From contig NZ_JOJE01000007.1 in NCBI RefSeq assembly GCF_000720255.1, positions 124,001-188,000 of the forward strand: 64,000 nt of DNA, written 5' to 3'. A model generated the notes under the pieces. That model was not told where the DNA came from. It worked only from the letters and a program-made list of their open reading frames with translations, and ran no database searches. This document shows positions 50,813 to 60,135 of this stretch, piece by piece; within the stretch, counting starts at the first letter, position 1; each line of letters starts with the position of its first letter. A program made the translations under genes and the position numbers. The stretch comes from Streptomyces griseus subsp. griseus (lineage in GTDB: Bacteria > Actinomycetota > Actinomycetes > Streptomycetales > Streptomycetaceae).

Positions 50813-53497
50813 ATGACGGAGGTACGGCCCGGCGCGGCCGCCTCGGCCTCCCTGTGGGAGCGCGACGAGGAAGTGTCGGCCGTCGAGCGGGCGGTCGAGG
50901 CACTCTGCGCCGACCGGTCGTCTTCGGGCAGCCTGCTGGTGTTCCGCGGCGAGTCGGGACTCGGCAAGACCGCGCTGCTGACCGAGACCCGCCGGATCGC
51001 CGAGGCACGCGGCTGCACGGTGTGGTCCGCCCGCGGCGGCGAGACGCTCAGGTCAGTCCCCTTCAACGTCGTACGGCAGTTACTGCAACCCGCTCTCGTC
51101 TCGCTGATGCCGGAGGAGGCCCGCGAGTACCTCGGGGACTGGTTCGACATCGCCGGACCCGCCCTCGGCATCACCGAACCCGGCGAGCGCCGGGCCGACC
51201 CGCAGGGCGTGTGCGACGGCCTGGTCGCCGCGGTCCGCCGACTGGCCAAGCGCTACTTCCCACTCGTCCTGCTGATCGACGACGCGCACTGGGCCGACCA
51301 GGAGACCCTGAGCTGGCTCGCCGCCTTCGCCGAACGCCTCGACGACCTGTCCGTCCTCGTCGTCGTCGCCCGCAGACCCGGCGAGGTCAGCGGCGAGAGT
51401 GCCCGCCACCTGGACGCGGTCGCCGCCGCCGCGGGCGGCCCCGTGGCCACTCTCAGCGCCCTCACCCCGGACGCCGTCGCCGGACTCACCCGCAGCACCC
51501 TGGGCGAGCACGCCGACGCCCCGTTCTGCCGCGAGGTCTGGGCCGTCACCGGCGGCAACCCCTACGAGACCGTCGAACTCCTCGCCAAGGTGCGGGACAG
51601 CGAGCTGGAACCGGCCGAGTCCTCCGCCGCCGAACTGCGTCCCCTGAACAAGTCGGCCCGCGGCGGCGGACTCGTCGCCCGCCTGGAAGAACTCGGCATC
51701 GACGCCACCCGGTTCGCCTGGGCGGCCGCCATCCTCGGCGCCGACATCTCCGTCGACCTCGTCGCCCAGCTCGCCGGGATGAGCGCCGACGACGCCGACC
51801 GCTGCGCCGAACTCCTGTGCCAGGCCCGCATCCTCACCGGGCCGGACCTGGCGGCCGGCCGCTCCGACGACGGCGCCCTGGAGTTCGTCCACCCACTGAT
51901 CGCGACCGCCGTCTACAACTCCATCCCGGACGCCCTGCGCACCGCCATGCACGGCATAGCCGCCCAGGTCGTCACCGACTCCGGACGCGGGGCCGCGGCC
52001 GCTTCCCGCCACCTCCTCCAGGTCCACCCGGACGACGACGACGAACTCGTCGAGCAGCTGCGCGAGGCCGCCCGCGAGCACCTCGCCGTCGGCGCCCCCG
52101 ACGCGGCCCGCCGCTGCCTGGAACGCGCCCTGCTGGAACCGCCCCTGCCCGACGCCCACGCCCAGGTGCTCTACGAACTGGGCTGCGCCACCCTGCTCAC
52201 CGCGCCCTCCAGGACGATCGGGCACCTCCAGACCGCGCTCGCCATGCCGGGCCTCGACGGCCCCCAACGCGTCGACGCGGTCTTCCGCCTGTCCCAGGCG
52301 CTCCTGCACAACGACCAGATAGAGGAGGCCGTCCGCACCGTGGAGTCGGAGGCCGCCCGGCACACCGAGGGCCCCGCCCGGCTGCGGCTCCAGGCCGTGC
52401 AGTACATGTGGGAGGGCATCCACGCTGGCGAGGCCACCTCGCCCGGCCGCTCCGCACGCCTCGCCGAACTCGCCGGCGGCTGCACCGGCCGCGACAACTC
52501 CGAGCGCGCCCTGCTCATCCTGCGCGCCTTCGACGCCATGACCCACGGCGAGAACGCCGAGGAGGTCGTCGAACTCTGCGACCGCGCCCTCGTCAACGGC
52601 CGACTCGCGCCCGGCCTCGGCTGGACCGACATGGAGTGGGGCATCGAGCTGCTGCTGATGCTCGCCAACTCCTACGCCTACACCGACCGGCTCGACCGCG
52701 CCGAGGCCCTCTACACGGAGGCCCTGCGCAGCTACGAGTCGGCCGGCTGGAGCGGCGGCCACATCGCGCTCGCCCACGCCTACGTCGGCCTCGGGCACCG
52801 CAGACGGGGCCGCCTGAGGGAGGCCGAGACCTCCCTGCGCGAGTCGCTGCGCCTCGCCGAACGCATCGGCCGCGGCCTGCCCCTGTACTGGACCGCTACC
52901 TGCAACCTGGTCGACACGCTGCTCGCCCGCGGTCATGTCGACGAGGCGTGGCGGGTCGCCGAGCAGTACGGCTTCGCACCCCCGTACCCGTCGACCATCG
53001 TGCTGCCCGACCCCCGCTCGGTGCGCGGCCGCCTGCTGCTCGCCGTCGGCCGGACGCAGGACGGCATCAACGAACTGGAGGCCGCCGAGAAGGCGGCCGC
53101 CGCCCGGGGCCACCACAACACGGTCCTCGTCCCCTGCGCCGTCGACCTCGCCCGCGCCCTGGCCGTCGAGGACCCGGAGCGGGCCGCCCGCCTCGCCGCC
53201 GACGTCCGGCGGCAGGCCGAGCGCTTCGGCACCGACACCGCCATAGGCGAGGCCCTGCGCTGCGCCGCCGCCCTGGAGACCGGCCAGCGCGCCGTCCGTC
53301 TCGCCGCCCAGGCCGTCGCCTACCTGGAGGCCTCCCCCTGCCAGTACGAACACGCCGCCGCCCGCGTCGAGTACGGCATCGTCTCCCGCTCGGTCCCCGA
53401 GATCCAGCGAGGCCTGACCCTGGCCCGCTCCTGCGGCGCGGACGGCCTGGTGGCCCACGCCCGCGAGGTACTGGAGACGGGACGGGGGCTGCGCTAG
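50813..53497 (+). CDS. LAL-like AAA ATPase/TPR protein lacking the LuxR HTH domain
   Basis: An 894-residue cytosolic protein. The AAA_16 NTPase has Walker A GESGLGKT (46-53) and Walker B LVLLIDDAHWAD (about 155-166). A winged-helix region and a TPR superhelix follow (for example AYVGLGHRRRGRLREAETSL). This is the plan of large ATP-binding LuxR regulators (LAL family), but those end in a LuxR HTH of about 60 residues; this one ends GADGLVAHAREVLETGRGLR with no HTH. ATG at 50813 follows GGGGAGG. It may signal through another protein or be a truncated regulator. Confidence 0.85.
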   Translation: MTEVRPGAAASASLWERDEEVSAVERAVEALCADRSSSGSLLVFRGESGLGKTALLTETRRIAEARGCTVWSARGGETLRSVPFNVVRQLLQPALVSLMPEEAREYLGDWFDIAGPALGITEPGERRADPQGVCDGLVAAVRRLAKRYFPLVLLIDDAHWADQETLSWLAAFAERLDDLSVLVVVARRPGEVSGESARHLDAVAAAAGGPVATLSALTPDAVAGLTRSTLGEHADAPFCREVWAVTGGNPYETVELLAKVRDSELEPAESSAAELRPLNKSARGGGLVARLEELGIDATRFAWAAAILGADISVDLVAQLAGMSADDADRCAELLCQARILTGPDLAAGRSDDGALEFVHPLIATAVYNSIPDALRTAMHGIAAQVVTDSGRGAAAASRHLLQVHPDDDDELVEQLREAAREHLAVGAPDAARRCLERALLEPPLPDAHAQVLYELGCATLLTAPSRTIGHLQTALAMPGLDGPQRVDAVFRLSQALLHNDQIEEAVRTVESEAARHTEGPARLRLQAVQYMWEGIHAGEATSPGRSARLAELAGGCTGRDNSERALLILRAFDAMTHGENAEEVVELCDRALVNGRLAPGLGWTDMEWGIELLLMLANSYAYTDRLDRAEALYTEALRSYESAGWSGGHIALAHAYVGLGHRRRGRLREAETSLRESLRLAERIGRGLPLYWTATCNLVDTLLARGHVDEAWRVAEQYGFAPPYPSTIVLPDPRSVRGRLLLAVGRTQDGINELEAAEKAAAARGHHNTVLVPCAVDLARALAVEDPERAARLAADVRRQAERFGTDTAIGEALRCAAALETGQRAVRLAAQAVAYLEASPCQYEHAAARVEYGIVSRSVPEIQRGLTLARSCGADGLVAHAREVLETGRGLR

Positions 53498-53510
53498 GTG
53501 TACTCGGCCG

Positions 53511-54302
53511 TCACATGGCGAGCAGCTGGTTCGTCACCGCCGCCAGCCGCTTGCGGACCGCGGGGTCGTACGTCGCCCCGTGCGCCCGGGCCGGACGCGT
53601 GCCGTCGAAGAAGCGGCCCGTGCCCGACTCCCGCGTCGCGAGCGCCAGGACCCCCGGCGCACCGTCGGCGACCGAGTTCCACGGCGTGACACCGCCCTCG
53701 CGGACCATCGCCGTGTCCATGAAGGTCGCCGGATGCAACACGTTCACCGAGACACCGGTGCCCGCGGACTCCTCCGCGAGGTCGAAGGTGTGGGCGGCCA
53801 GCGCGAACTTGCTGCGGCAGTACGCCGAGAAACCGTCGTAGCCCCGGGTGTACTCGGGATCGTCGAAGGCGAGGGGCTCCTGCCCGACCGAGCCCACGTT
53901 GACGATCCGCGCCGGCGGATTCGCGCGGAGCACCGGCAGCAGGGCACGGGTGAGCACGACCGGCGCCAGGTAATTGACCGCCAGCCGCAGCTCGTGCCCG
54001 TCGGCGCTCACCTCGCGGCCCGAGCCCGGCGCCCCGGCCCCCACGCCCGCGTTGTTGACCAGCACATCGAGCTCCGGGTGCGCCGCGCCGACCCGGGCGC
54101 CCAGCTCCCGCACCTGCGCGAGCGAGGCCAGGTCGGCGACGAACCCCTCGGCCGTGCCCTCGGCCCGCAGCTCCTCGACCAGCCGCTCCGTGCGGTCCGG
54201 GTCGCGGCCGTGGGCGAGAACGACGTGACCGGCGCGGACCAGTTCGAATGCGACGTACCGGCCGAGCCCGGAGGTGGCGCCGGTGAGCAGGATGGTGGAC
54301 AT
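53511..54302 (-). CDS. SDR family NAD(P)-dependent oxidoreductase
   Basis: A 263-residue short-chain dehydrogenase. TGATSGLGRYVA is the cofactor loop, VNNAGVG the NNAG motif, NVGSVGQE the catalytic Ser and YCRSKFAL the YxxxK. GRDPDR after the second strand suggests NADP preference. Probably a soluble oxidoreductase of unknown substrate. ATG at 54302. It is tail-to-tail with the AAA/TPR gene (13 bp) and lies 80 bp downstream of the pca operon. Confidence 0.9.
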   Translation of the reverse strand: MSTILLTGATSGLGRYVAFELVRAGHVVLAHGRDPDRTERLVEELRAEGTAEGFVADLASLAQVRELGARVGAAHPELDVLVNNAGVGAGAPGSGREVSADGHELRLAVNYLAPVVLTRALLPVLRANPPARIVNVGSVGQEPLAFDDPEYTRGYDGFSAYCRSKFALAAHTFDLAEESAGTGVSVNVLHPATFMDTAMVREGGVTPWNSVADGAPGVLALATRESGTGRFFDGTRPARAHGATYDPAVRKRLAAVTNQLLAM

Positions 54303-54382
54303 ACCCCCACCGTAGGTGCGTCACGCCGCCCTGAGCGAGCTGCTGCCGAGCCTACGACCAGCAGGGGCACCCGAACCGGAGG

Positions 54383-55504
54383 TCAGGAACCGTCCTCCTC
54401 CGCCAGCACCCGCTGCGCCGTCGCGAACGCCGAGTTCGCCGCCGGGACCCCGCAGTACACGGCCGTCTGCAGCAGCACCGCACCGATCTCCTCGGGCGTG
54501 AGCCCGTTGCGCCGGGCCGCCCGCACGTGCATGGCCAGCTCCTCGTAGTGGCCGTGCGCGACCAGCGCCGTCAGGGTGATCATGCTGCGCTCGCGGCGGC
54601 TGAGCGTCGGATCGGTCCAGATCTCGCCCCAGGCGTAGCGCGAGATGAAGTCCTGGAAGCGGGCCGTGAACGGCGTCTGCCGGGCCTGTGCCCGGTCCAC
54701 GTGGGCGTCGCCCAGCACCTGCCGGCGTACCTCCATGCCACGCCCCGCGCCCCCGCCGAAGTGGGCGCGCAGGGCGGTGAGGACGGCCTCGGGACACTGC
54801 GCGGGCGCCAGGTGCGAGGCACCCGGCAGCTCCACGAGCGCCGCGCCGGGCACCGCGTCCGCGATCTCCCGCAGATGGGCGGGGGGTGTCGCCGGGTCCT
54901 GCCGTCCCGCGATCAGCAGGGTGGGGGCGGAGATCTCCGTGAGCCGGTCCCGCAAATCGAACGCGGCCAACGCGTCACAGCAGGCGGCGTACGCCTCCGG
55001 GTCGGCGCGCCGGTGGTCCTCCACCAGCTCCGGCACGGTGAACCCGGGCGTGAACCAGCGGGCGTCCGCGTTCTCGGCGAGCGAGGCGAGCCCCTCGCGC
55101 CGCACCAGCGCGGCCCGCTCCTGCCACGGCTGCGCGCCGTTGAAGTGGGCCGAGGAGCAGATCACGGCGAGGGACGACACCCGCTCGGGGTGGTGCACCG
55201 CGAGATGCAGACCGACCGCGCCGCCCAGCGACACGCCGGCGTAGGCGAACCTTTCCAGTCCGAGCGCGTCGGCCAGTGCGAGCACCCGGTCGGCGAGGTC
55301 ACCGACCGTGGCGCCGGGGCCGATCAGGGCAGCCGCCGAACCGCCGTGCCCCGGCAGGTCCCAGCGCACCACGTGGTGGGTGGCCGACAGCTCGGGCGCG
55401 ACCCCGTCCCACAGGGCGTACGAGGTGCCCAGCGAGGGCCCGAGCAGCAGCGGGGGAGCGGAAGCGGGCCCCTCCGCATGGTGGTTGAGGAGTTTCTCGG
55501 TCAA
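54383..55504 (-). CDS. pcaL: 3-oxoadipate enol-lactonase / 4-carboxymuconolactone decarboxylase fusion
   Basis: A 373-residue fusion. Residues 1-245 are an alpha/beta hydrolase (PcaD): LLGPSLGTSYALWDG oxyanion region, GVSLGGAVGLHLAVHH with the nucleophile Ser, and LPGASHLAPAQCPEAV with the His. Residues 250-373 are the carboxymuconolactone decarboxylase (PcaC): RYAWGEIWTDPTLSRRERSM and HGHYEELAMHVRAARRNGLT. It makes 3-oxoadipate from the carboxymuconolactone produced by PcaB. TTG at 55504 overlaps the pcaB stop (TTGA) and has GGAG 6 bases upstream. Last gene of the operon. Confidence 0.92.
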   Translation of the reverse strand: MTEKLLNHHAEGPASAPPLLLGPSLGTSYALWDGVAPELSATHHVVRWDLPGHGGSAAALIGPGATVGDLADRVLALADALGLERFAYAGVSLGGAVGLHLAVHHPERVSSLAVICSSAHFNGAQPWQERAALVRREGLASLAENADARWFTPGFTVPELVEDHRRADPEAYAACCDALAAFDLRDRLTEISAPTLLIAGRQDPATPPAHLREIADAVPGAALVELPGASHLAPAQCPEAVLTALRAHFGGGAGRGMEVRRQVLGDAHVDRAQARQTPFTARFQDFISRYAWGEIWTDPTLSRRERSMITLTALVAHGHYEELAMHVRAARRNGLTPEEIGAVLLQTAVYCGVPAANSAFATAQRVLAEEDGS

Positions 55505-56865
55505 GGTCGCTCCAGCGCACGGTCGGTGAGGGCTCCGGCGGAGCCGGTGTAGCGGGCAGGGTCGGCGATCTCGTCGAGGTCGAGGTCGATGTCCTTCAAC
55601 TCGGTTTCCTCGGCGAGGAGTTCCCAGAGCGGTCTGCCCTCGGCCCAGGTGCGCCGGGCGAGGTCGGTGAGCAGCTCCTTGGCCCGGGCGCGGCCGAGGA
55701 CACCCGCCAGCTCGGCGGAGAGCCGCTCGGAGACGATCAACCCATGGGTGAGGCCGAGGTGTTCGCGCATGGTGTCCGCGTTCACCCGCAGCCCCCCGGT
55801 GAGTTCGGCGGCGTCGCGGGCGGCACCGCCGACCAGCCGCAGCAGGTCCCGCAGTGGCTCCCACTCGGAGTGCCAGGCCCCGGCCGGCCGCTCGTCCTCC
55901 GCCGCCAGCGCCGCGTGGAGCGTGGCCGCGAGCTGCGGTGCCCGCCGGGCGGCGGCCGCGATCAGGGTGGACCGTACGGGGTTCGCCTTGTGCGGCATGG
56001 CCGACGAGCCGCCGCCGCTGCCCTCCGCGACCTCGGCGATCTCGGTGCGGGCCAGAACGAGCACATCCGCGGCGATCTTGCCCAGTGCCCCGGCCGTGAA
56101 GGCCAGACAGCCGGCGAGGTCGGCGATCGGGGTGCGCAGGGTGTGCCAGGGCAACAGCGGTTCAGCGAGCCCTAGTTCACGGGCGTAGGCGGCGGGCAGG
56201 GCGAGGGGGGCGTCGGCGCCGTACGCCGTGAACGCGGCCAACGTACCGGCCGCCCCTCCCAGTTGGGCGGGGAGCCGGTCTCGTACCACCGTCAGGCGGT
56301 CCCGCGCGTCCAGCACCAGTTGCCGCCATCCGGCCGCCTTCAGGCCGAACGTCGTCGGTACGGCGTGCTGAGTGAGCGTCCGTCCCGGCATCGCGGTGTC
56401 GCGGTGCGCGGCGGCCAGCCGGGCCAGCGCGCGCTCGGTGCGGGCGAGGTCGGCGAGGACCAGGTCCAGGGTGCGTGCCGCGACCAGCATCGTCGCCGTG
56501 TCCACGATGTCCTGGCTGGTGGCGCCCCGGTGCACGTACGGGCCGTACTCCTCGCCGACCGCCCGGGTCAGGTCGCCGACCAGCGGGATGACCGGGTTGC
56601 CGCCGGCCCGGGCGCGCCCGGCGAGGGACCGTACGTCGAAGCCGTCGGAGCCGGCCGCCTCCGTCACCGCGGTCGCCGCGGCGGCCGGGGCGAGTCCCAG
56701 CGCGGCCTGTGCCCGGGTCAGTGCGGCCTCCGCGTCGAGCAGCGCCCTGAGAAAGGCGCCGTCGCTCGTCGCGGAAGCGGCGGGGGAGCCGGTCCAGCCG
56801 GGGGCGAGCAGACCGGCGCCGGACTCGTCCGGGGGCACCTCCCGCCCGAAGGGCGGGGGAGTCAC
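55501..56865 (-). CDS. pcaB: 3-carboxy-cis,cis-muconate cycloisomerase
   Basis: A 454-residue fumarase/aspartase-superfamily enzyme that cyclises 3-carboxy-cis,cis-muconate to 4-carboxymuconolactone. The signature GSSAMPHKANPVRST is the flexible active-site loop. HRGATSQDIVDTAT and TLTQHAVPTTFGLK are the other two conserved regions. GTG at 56865 overlaps the pcaG stop (GTGA) with GGAG upstream. Third gene of pcaHGBL. Confidence 0.94.
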   Translation of the reverse strand: MTPPPFGREVPPDESGAGLLAPGWTGSPAASATSDGAFLRALLDAEAALTRAQAALGLAPAAAATAVTEAAGSDGFDVRSLAGRARAGGNPVIPLVGDLTRAVGEEYGPYVHRGATSQDIVDTATMLVAARTLDLVLADLARTERALARLAAAHRDTAMPGRTLTQHAVPTTFGLKAAGWRQLVLDARDRLTVVRDRLPAQLGGAAGTLAAFTAYGADAPLALPAAYARELGLAEPLLPWHTLRTPIADLAGCLAFTAGALGKIAADVLVLARTEIAEVAEGSGGGSSAMPHKANPVRSTLIAAAARRAPQLAATLHAALAAEDERPAGAWHSEWEPLRDLLRLVGGAARDAAELTGGLRVNADTMREHLGLTHGLIVSERLSAELAGVLGRARAKELLTDLARRTWAEGRPLWELLAEETELKDIDLDLDEIADPARYTGSAGALTDRALERP

Positions 56866-57467
56866 TGGAACTCCAGGAAGACCGTCTCGCCTTCGCCCTG
56901 AAGGCGGATGTCGAAACGGTACGTGCCGTCGCCTCCCTCGGCGGCGATCAGCGTGTCGCGGCGGCTCGGCTCCAGACGGGCCAGCAGCGGGTCGGTGGCG
57001 AGTGCCGACTCGTCGCCCGGCAGGTAGACCCGGGTGAACAGGTGCACCAGCAGGCCGCGCGCGAACACGCACACGCTGAGGTGGGGCGCGCTGCGTCCCC
57101 GTGCCCCGGGCCGCAGCGTGCGTGCGTACCAGTGGCCGTTGACGTCCGTCTGGATGCGGCCCCAGCCGGTGAATTCCACGCCGTTGCGGCCCAGGTAGCC
57201 GCCGGTCGAGGGGTCGCGCCGGATCGAGCCGTCCACCTGCGGCAGGTTGCCGTCGGGGTCGGGCCCCCACAGCTCGACGAAGGCGTCCGGCAGCGGCCTG
57301 CCCTCGCCGTCGTACACGTATCCCTGGACGGTGATCGTCTCCGGGTGGCCGACGGGCGCGATGTCTCCGCCGCCGGGGAACGGCAGCGCGTACCCGTAGA
57401 AGGGGCCCACGGTGTGCGACGGGGTGGGCAGCACGGACTCCGGGCTGCTTGTGTCGATCTTGGTCAT
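56862..57467 (-). CDS. pcaG: Protocatechuate 3,4-dioxygenase alpha subunit
   Basis: A 201-residue intradiol dioxygenase subunit. TPSHTVGPFYGYALP at the start and FVELWGPDPDGNL are typical; the iron ligands are on the beta subunit. It pairs with PcaH to cleave protocatechuate to 3-carboxy-cis,cis-muconate. ATG at 57467, 5 bp after the pcaH stop, with GAAGGA upstream. Confidence 0.94.
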   Translation of the reverse strand: MTKIDTSSPESVLPTPSHTVGPFYGYALPFPGGGDIAPVGHPETITVQGYVYDGEGRPLPDAFVELWGPDPDGNLPQVDGSIRRDPSTGGYLGRNGVEFTGWGRIQTDVNGHWYARTLRPGARGRSAPHLSVCVFARGLLVHLFTRVYLPGDESALATDPLLARLEPSRRDTLIAAEGGDGTYRFDIRLQGEGETVFLEFQ

Positions 57468-57472
57468 GGGGG

Positions 57473-58255
57473 TCAGCGTCCTTCCTCGATCCAGGTGGCG
57501 TTCGGGCCGTCCAGCACGATGTCCCAGTGGTAGCCGAGGGAGAACTCGGGCACGGAGAGGCTGTGGTCGTAGGTGGCGACCAGGCGCTGCCGGGCGGCGT
57601 CGTCCGTCACGGACTGCAGGATCGGGTCGTACTCGAAGAGCGGGTCGTTGGGGAAGTACATCTGCGTCACGAGCCGCTGCGTGAACGCCGTGCCGAAGAG
57701 CGAGAAGTGGATGTGGGCCGGGCGCCAGGCGTTGACGTGATTGCGCCACGGGTAGGGGCCCGGCTGGATCGTGGTGAAGCGGTAGAAGCCGTCGTCGTCG
57801 GTGAGGGTACGGCCCACGCCCGTGAAGTTGGGGTCCAGGGGGGCGTCGTGCTGCTCGCGCTGGTGGGCGTAGCGGCCGGCCGAGTTGGCCTGCCAGACTT
57901 CGACGAGCTGACCGCGGATCGGGCGCCCCGACCGGTCCAGGAGCCGTCCGGAGACGGTGATGCGCTCACCGATCGGCTCGCCCCGGTGGTGCCTGGTCAG
58001 GTCGTTGTCGATCTCGGTGATGTCCCGCTCGCCGAAGGCCGGGGAGACCAGCTCCACCAGCTCCGGGTCCTGGGTCACGTCGATGGTGACCGGCGGCTGC
58101 CGGGGGTGGCGCAGCTGGGACGAGCGGTAGGGCGCGTAGTCGCGGCGCGGGTGGTGCTCGACGGGACCACCCTCGGCGACCCGCTTCTCGTACGCGGCGT
58201 GCTCGGCCGCGATCTCCTGGTCGATGTCGTGCTGGGTGAGAACTACTTCGTCCAT
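57473..58255 (-). CDS. pcaH: Protocatechuate 3,4-dioxygenase beta subunit
   Basis: A 260-residue catalytic subunit. The non-haem Fe(III) ligands match: Tyr129 in GRYAHQ, Tyr168 in GPYPWRN, and His181 and His183 in RPAHIHFSLFG. The N-terminal extension YAPYRSSQLRHPRQP is typical of PcaH. ATG at 58255. First gene of the operon pcaH-pcaG-pcaB-pcaL. The pcaI, pcaJ and pcaF genes that often precede it in Streptomyces are absent here. Controlled by the divergent MarR gene, probably in response to protocatechuate. Confidence 0.95.
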   Translation of the reverse strand: MDEVVLTQHDIDQEIAAEHAAYEKRVAEGGPVEHHPRRDYAPYRSSQLRHPRQPPVTIDVTQDPELVELVSPAFGERDITEIDNDLTRHHRGEPIGERITVSGRLLDRSGRPIRGQLVEVWQANSAGRYAHQREQHDAPLDPNFTGVGRTLTDDDGFYRFTTIQPGPYPWRNHVNAWRPAHIHFSLFGTAFTQRLVTQMYFPNDPLFEYDPILQSVTDDAARQRLVATYDHSLSVPEFSLGYHWDIVLDGPNATWIEEGR

Positions 58256-58304
58256 CCGTGCAGCCCCGTCTCTTCCGGGCGCCCCGACCCGTGATTAATC
58301 AGGG

Positions 58305-58321
58305 CACTGAGTATTTCAGTG
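58305..58321. promoter_or_regulatory. Candidate PcaV-type operator
   Basis: CACTGA-GTATT-TCAGTG is an inverted repeat 50 bp upstream of pcaH. A TTCAGTG half-site recurs near 58384, and AGTCAAGAG is directly repeated at 58345 and 58357. MarR dimers bind such sites between divergent regulator and operon. Confidence 0.5.
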
Positions 58322-58430
58322 AGGTTGTCTTCACGCTGCCAGCAAGTCAAGAGGGCAGTCAAGAGCTTCATCCGTGGGTATTGTTCAGTGCACCAACTAA
58401 TATGAACCGATGCGAACCAGGGGAGTGCAC

Positions 58431-58895
58431 ATGGCCGCGGTGGACCTGACCGCCCACCCCGGGCACCTGGCCCGGCGACTGCAGCAGGCGCACTACCTGC
58501 TGTGGAACACGATGGTCTCGGAGGAGATCACCTCCCCGCAGTTCGCGGTCCTGAACGCGCTGGTGGCGGAGCCGGGCCTGGACCAGCGCACGGTGGGGGA
58601 GCGGGTGGGGCTCGACCGGTCCACGATCGCCGAGGTGATCAGCCGGCTCGGCCGGCGCGGGCTGCTCGACAAGGTCCGCGACCCGCAGGACGGCCGCCGT
58701 TCCCTGCTGCGCCTCACGGACGACGGCGTACGCACCCACCGCAAGCTGACGGTACGCACGGCCCGGATGAACCAGGTCTTCCTGGCCCCGCTCTCCGTCG
58801 ACGAGCAGACCGTGTTCTTCGACCTGATCCGACGGGTCTCGGACGCGGCGGAGGAACTGCGCAACCCGGCGGATCCGCTCGCGACCCCGAGCTGA
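58431..58895 (+). CDS. pcaV: MarR-family regulator, PcaV-like
   Basis: A 154-residue winged-helix repressor. LDQRTVGERVGLDRSTIAEV is the recognition HTH, and LLDKVRDPQDGRRSLLRLTD is the wing with the DxRxxR region. In S. coelicolor a PcaV of this type is divergent from the pca operon and releases DNA on binding protocatechuate; the position here is the same. ATG at 58431 has GGGGAG 7 bases upstream, better than the in-frame ATG at 58410. Confidence 0.88.
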   Translation: MAAVDLTAHPGHLARRLQQAHYLLWNTMVSEEITSPQFAVLNALVAEPGLDQRTVGERVGLDRSTIAEVISRLGRRGLLDKVRDPQDGRRSLLRLTDDGVRTHRKLTVRTARMNQVFLAPLSVDEQTVFFDLIRRVSDAAEELRNPADPLATPS

Positions 58896-58927
58896 CCCCG
58901 GGGTCCGCCGGGCGCCTCGGCCTGCCG

Positions 58928-59920
58928 TCACTTCTTCGCGAAGACCACCCATACCTGGCCCTCGGCGAAGTTCACCGGCCGGCCGCTCTTCGTCGTGAAC
59001 TGTGTGCCGTCCTCGGCCTTCGGGCGCTTCCAGTCGACGTCGTACACCCGCCCGTCGCGCAGCACCTTCGCCGTCCCCGAGCCCACGGTCTCGGTGTACG
59101 GCGTGTTGTTGCCCAGGAAGTCGTGGAAGGCGGACGCGCGGACCTTCACGTACTGCACGACGACCGTCGGCGGAGCGGGCGGCCCGCCGTCGGTCGTCCG
59201 GGCGGCGGCCCCGTCCATCGCGACCCGCCAGCCCTTGTCGGTCCCGGACCAGGTGAAGGTGAAACGGGCCGCCGGGTAGCGCACGGTGAACGAGGTCTGC
59301 GCCCTGCCGCCCGCGGGTGCGGGTCCCACCTGGAAGCCCGTGGTCAGCGCGGCCGCGCCCGGCGCGGTGGGCAGCAGCCCCTCGGGGCGCAGGTACAGGT
59401 TGTGCGGGGCCGGCCTGGCGGAGTCGCGGAAGTAGGCTCCGGACGCCCGGCCCGGCGGCTCGGGGACCAGCGGCGCCCGGTCGATCAGCGGCAGCAGCTT
59501 GCTCTGCGCGCCGGAGAACGCCAGCCTGGGCCGGTCGAACTGGCGCAGCAGCTCGAGGTCGGACTCGCGGGCGCTGCGCACCGGGCCGACCGCCTTCGGC
59601 AGCCGGGTGGCGTACACCGCCATCAGCCGGCTCAGCCCGCCCTCCACCTGCTCGGCGTAGACGACGTCCGCGGAGTCCAGGCCGGTGTGCGGGCGGGCCG
59701 CGCTCGCGTTGTCGATCTTCACGGCGAGTACCGAGCCCTCGGCGGTGGGGGTGGGGGCGGCGGTCCGGCCGCGCGTCGGCGCCCGGGTCGTGCCACGACC
59801 GTCGTCGGGCGGGGCGGAGCTCCCCGTGCAGCCCGCCACCAGCGAGAGTGACACGACGGCGGTCAGCAGCCCCGCCGTCGTCGCGGTGTGTCGCGCGCGT
59901 GCCCTGAGTCTCTTGCCCAC
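58928..59920 (-). CDS. DUF3048 domain lipoprotein
   Basis: A 330-residue exported protein. The signal TTAGLLTAVVSLSLVAGC ends in a lipobox (LVAG-C), so it is lipid-anchored outside the membrane. Two DUF3048 regions follow: LAVKIDNASAARPHTGLDSA and GPVRSARESDLELLRQF, then YPAARFTFTWSGTDKGWRV in the second half. GTG at 59920. Function unknown; homologues such as Bacillus YerB are also lipoproteins. It is convergent with the pcaV-like gene and divergent from the dehydrogenase gene. Confidence 0.87.
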   Translation of the reverse strand: MGKRLRARARHTATTAGLLTAVVSLSLVAGCTGSSAPPDDGRGTTRAPTRGRTAAPTPTAEGSVLAVKIDNASAARPHTGLDSADVVYAEQVEGGLSRLMAVYATRLPKAVGPVRSARESDLELLRQFDRPRLAFSGAQSKLLPLIDRAPLVPEPPGRASGAYFRDSARPAPHNLYLRPEGLLPTAPGAAALTTGFQVGPAPAGGRAQTSFTVRYPAARFTFTWSGTDKGWRVAMDGAAARTTDGGPPAPPTVVVQYVKVRASAFHDFLGNNTPYTETVGSGTAKVLRDGRVYDVDWKRPKAEDGTQFTTKSGRPVNFAEGQVWVVFAKK

Positions 59921-60135
59921 CGTTACCGCCCATCGCGTGTGTCACTCATTGTGCGCTTATCTGGTCATCGCTGCACATACCCGATCGATTCCGGTCGCGC
60001 GCGCGGACAGGGCCGTTCAGCGCACAGGGCGTTCGCCGTACGCGGTGGTTCGGTGTGGGGCGTTCGGGTACCCGGGCGGAACGCAGAACCGGACAGCACC
60101 GGACGTACCGGACCCGACGGAGGGAGCGCGGCGCG

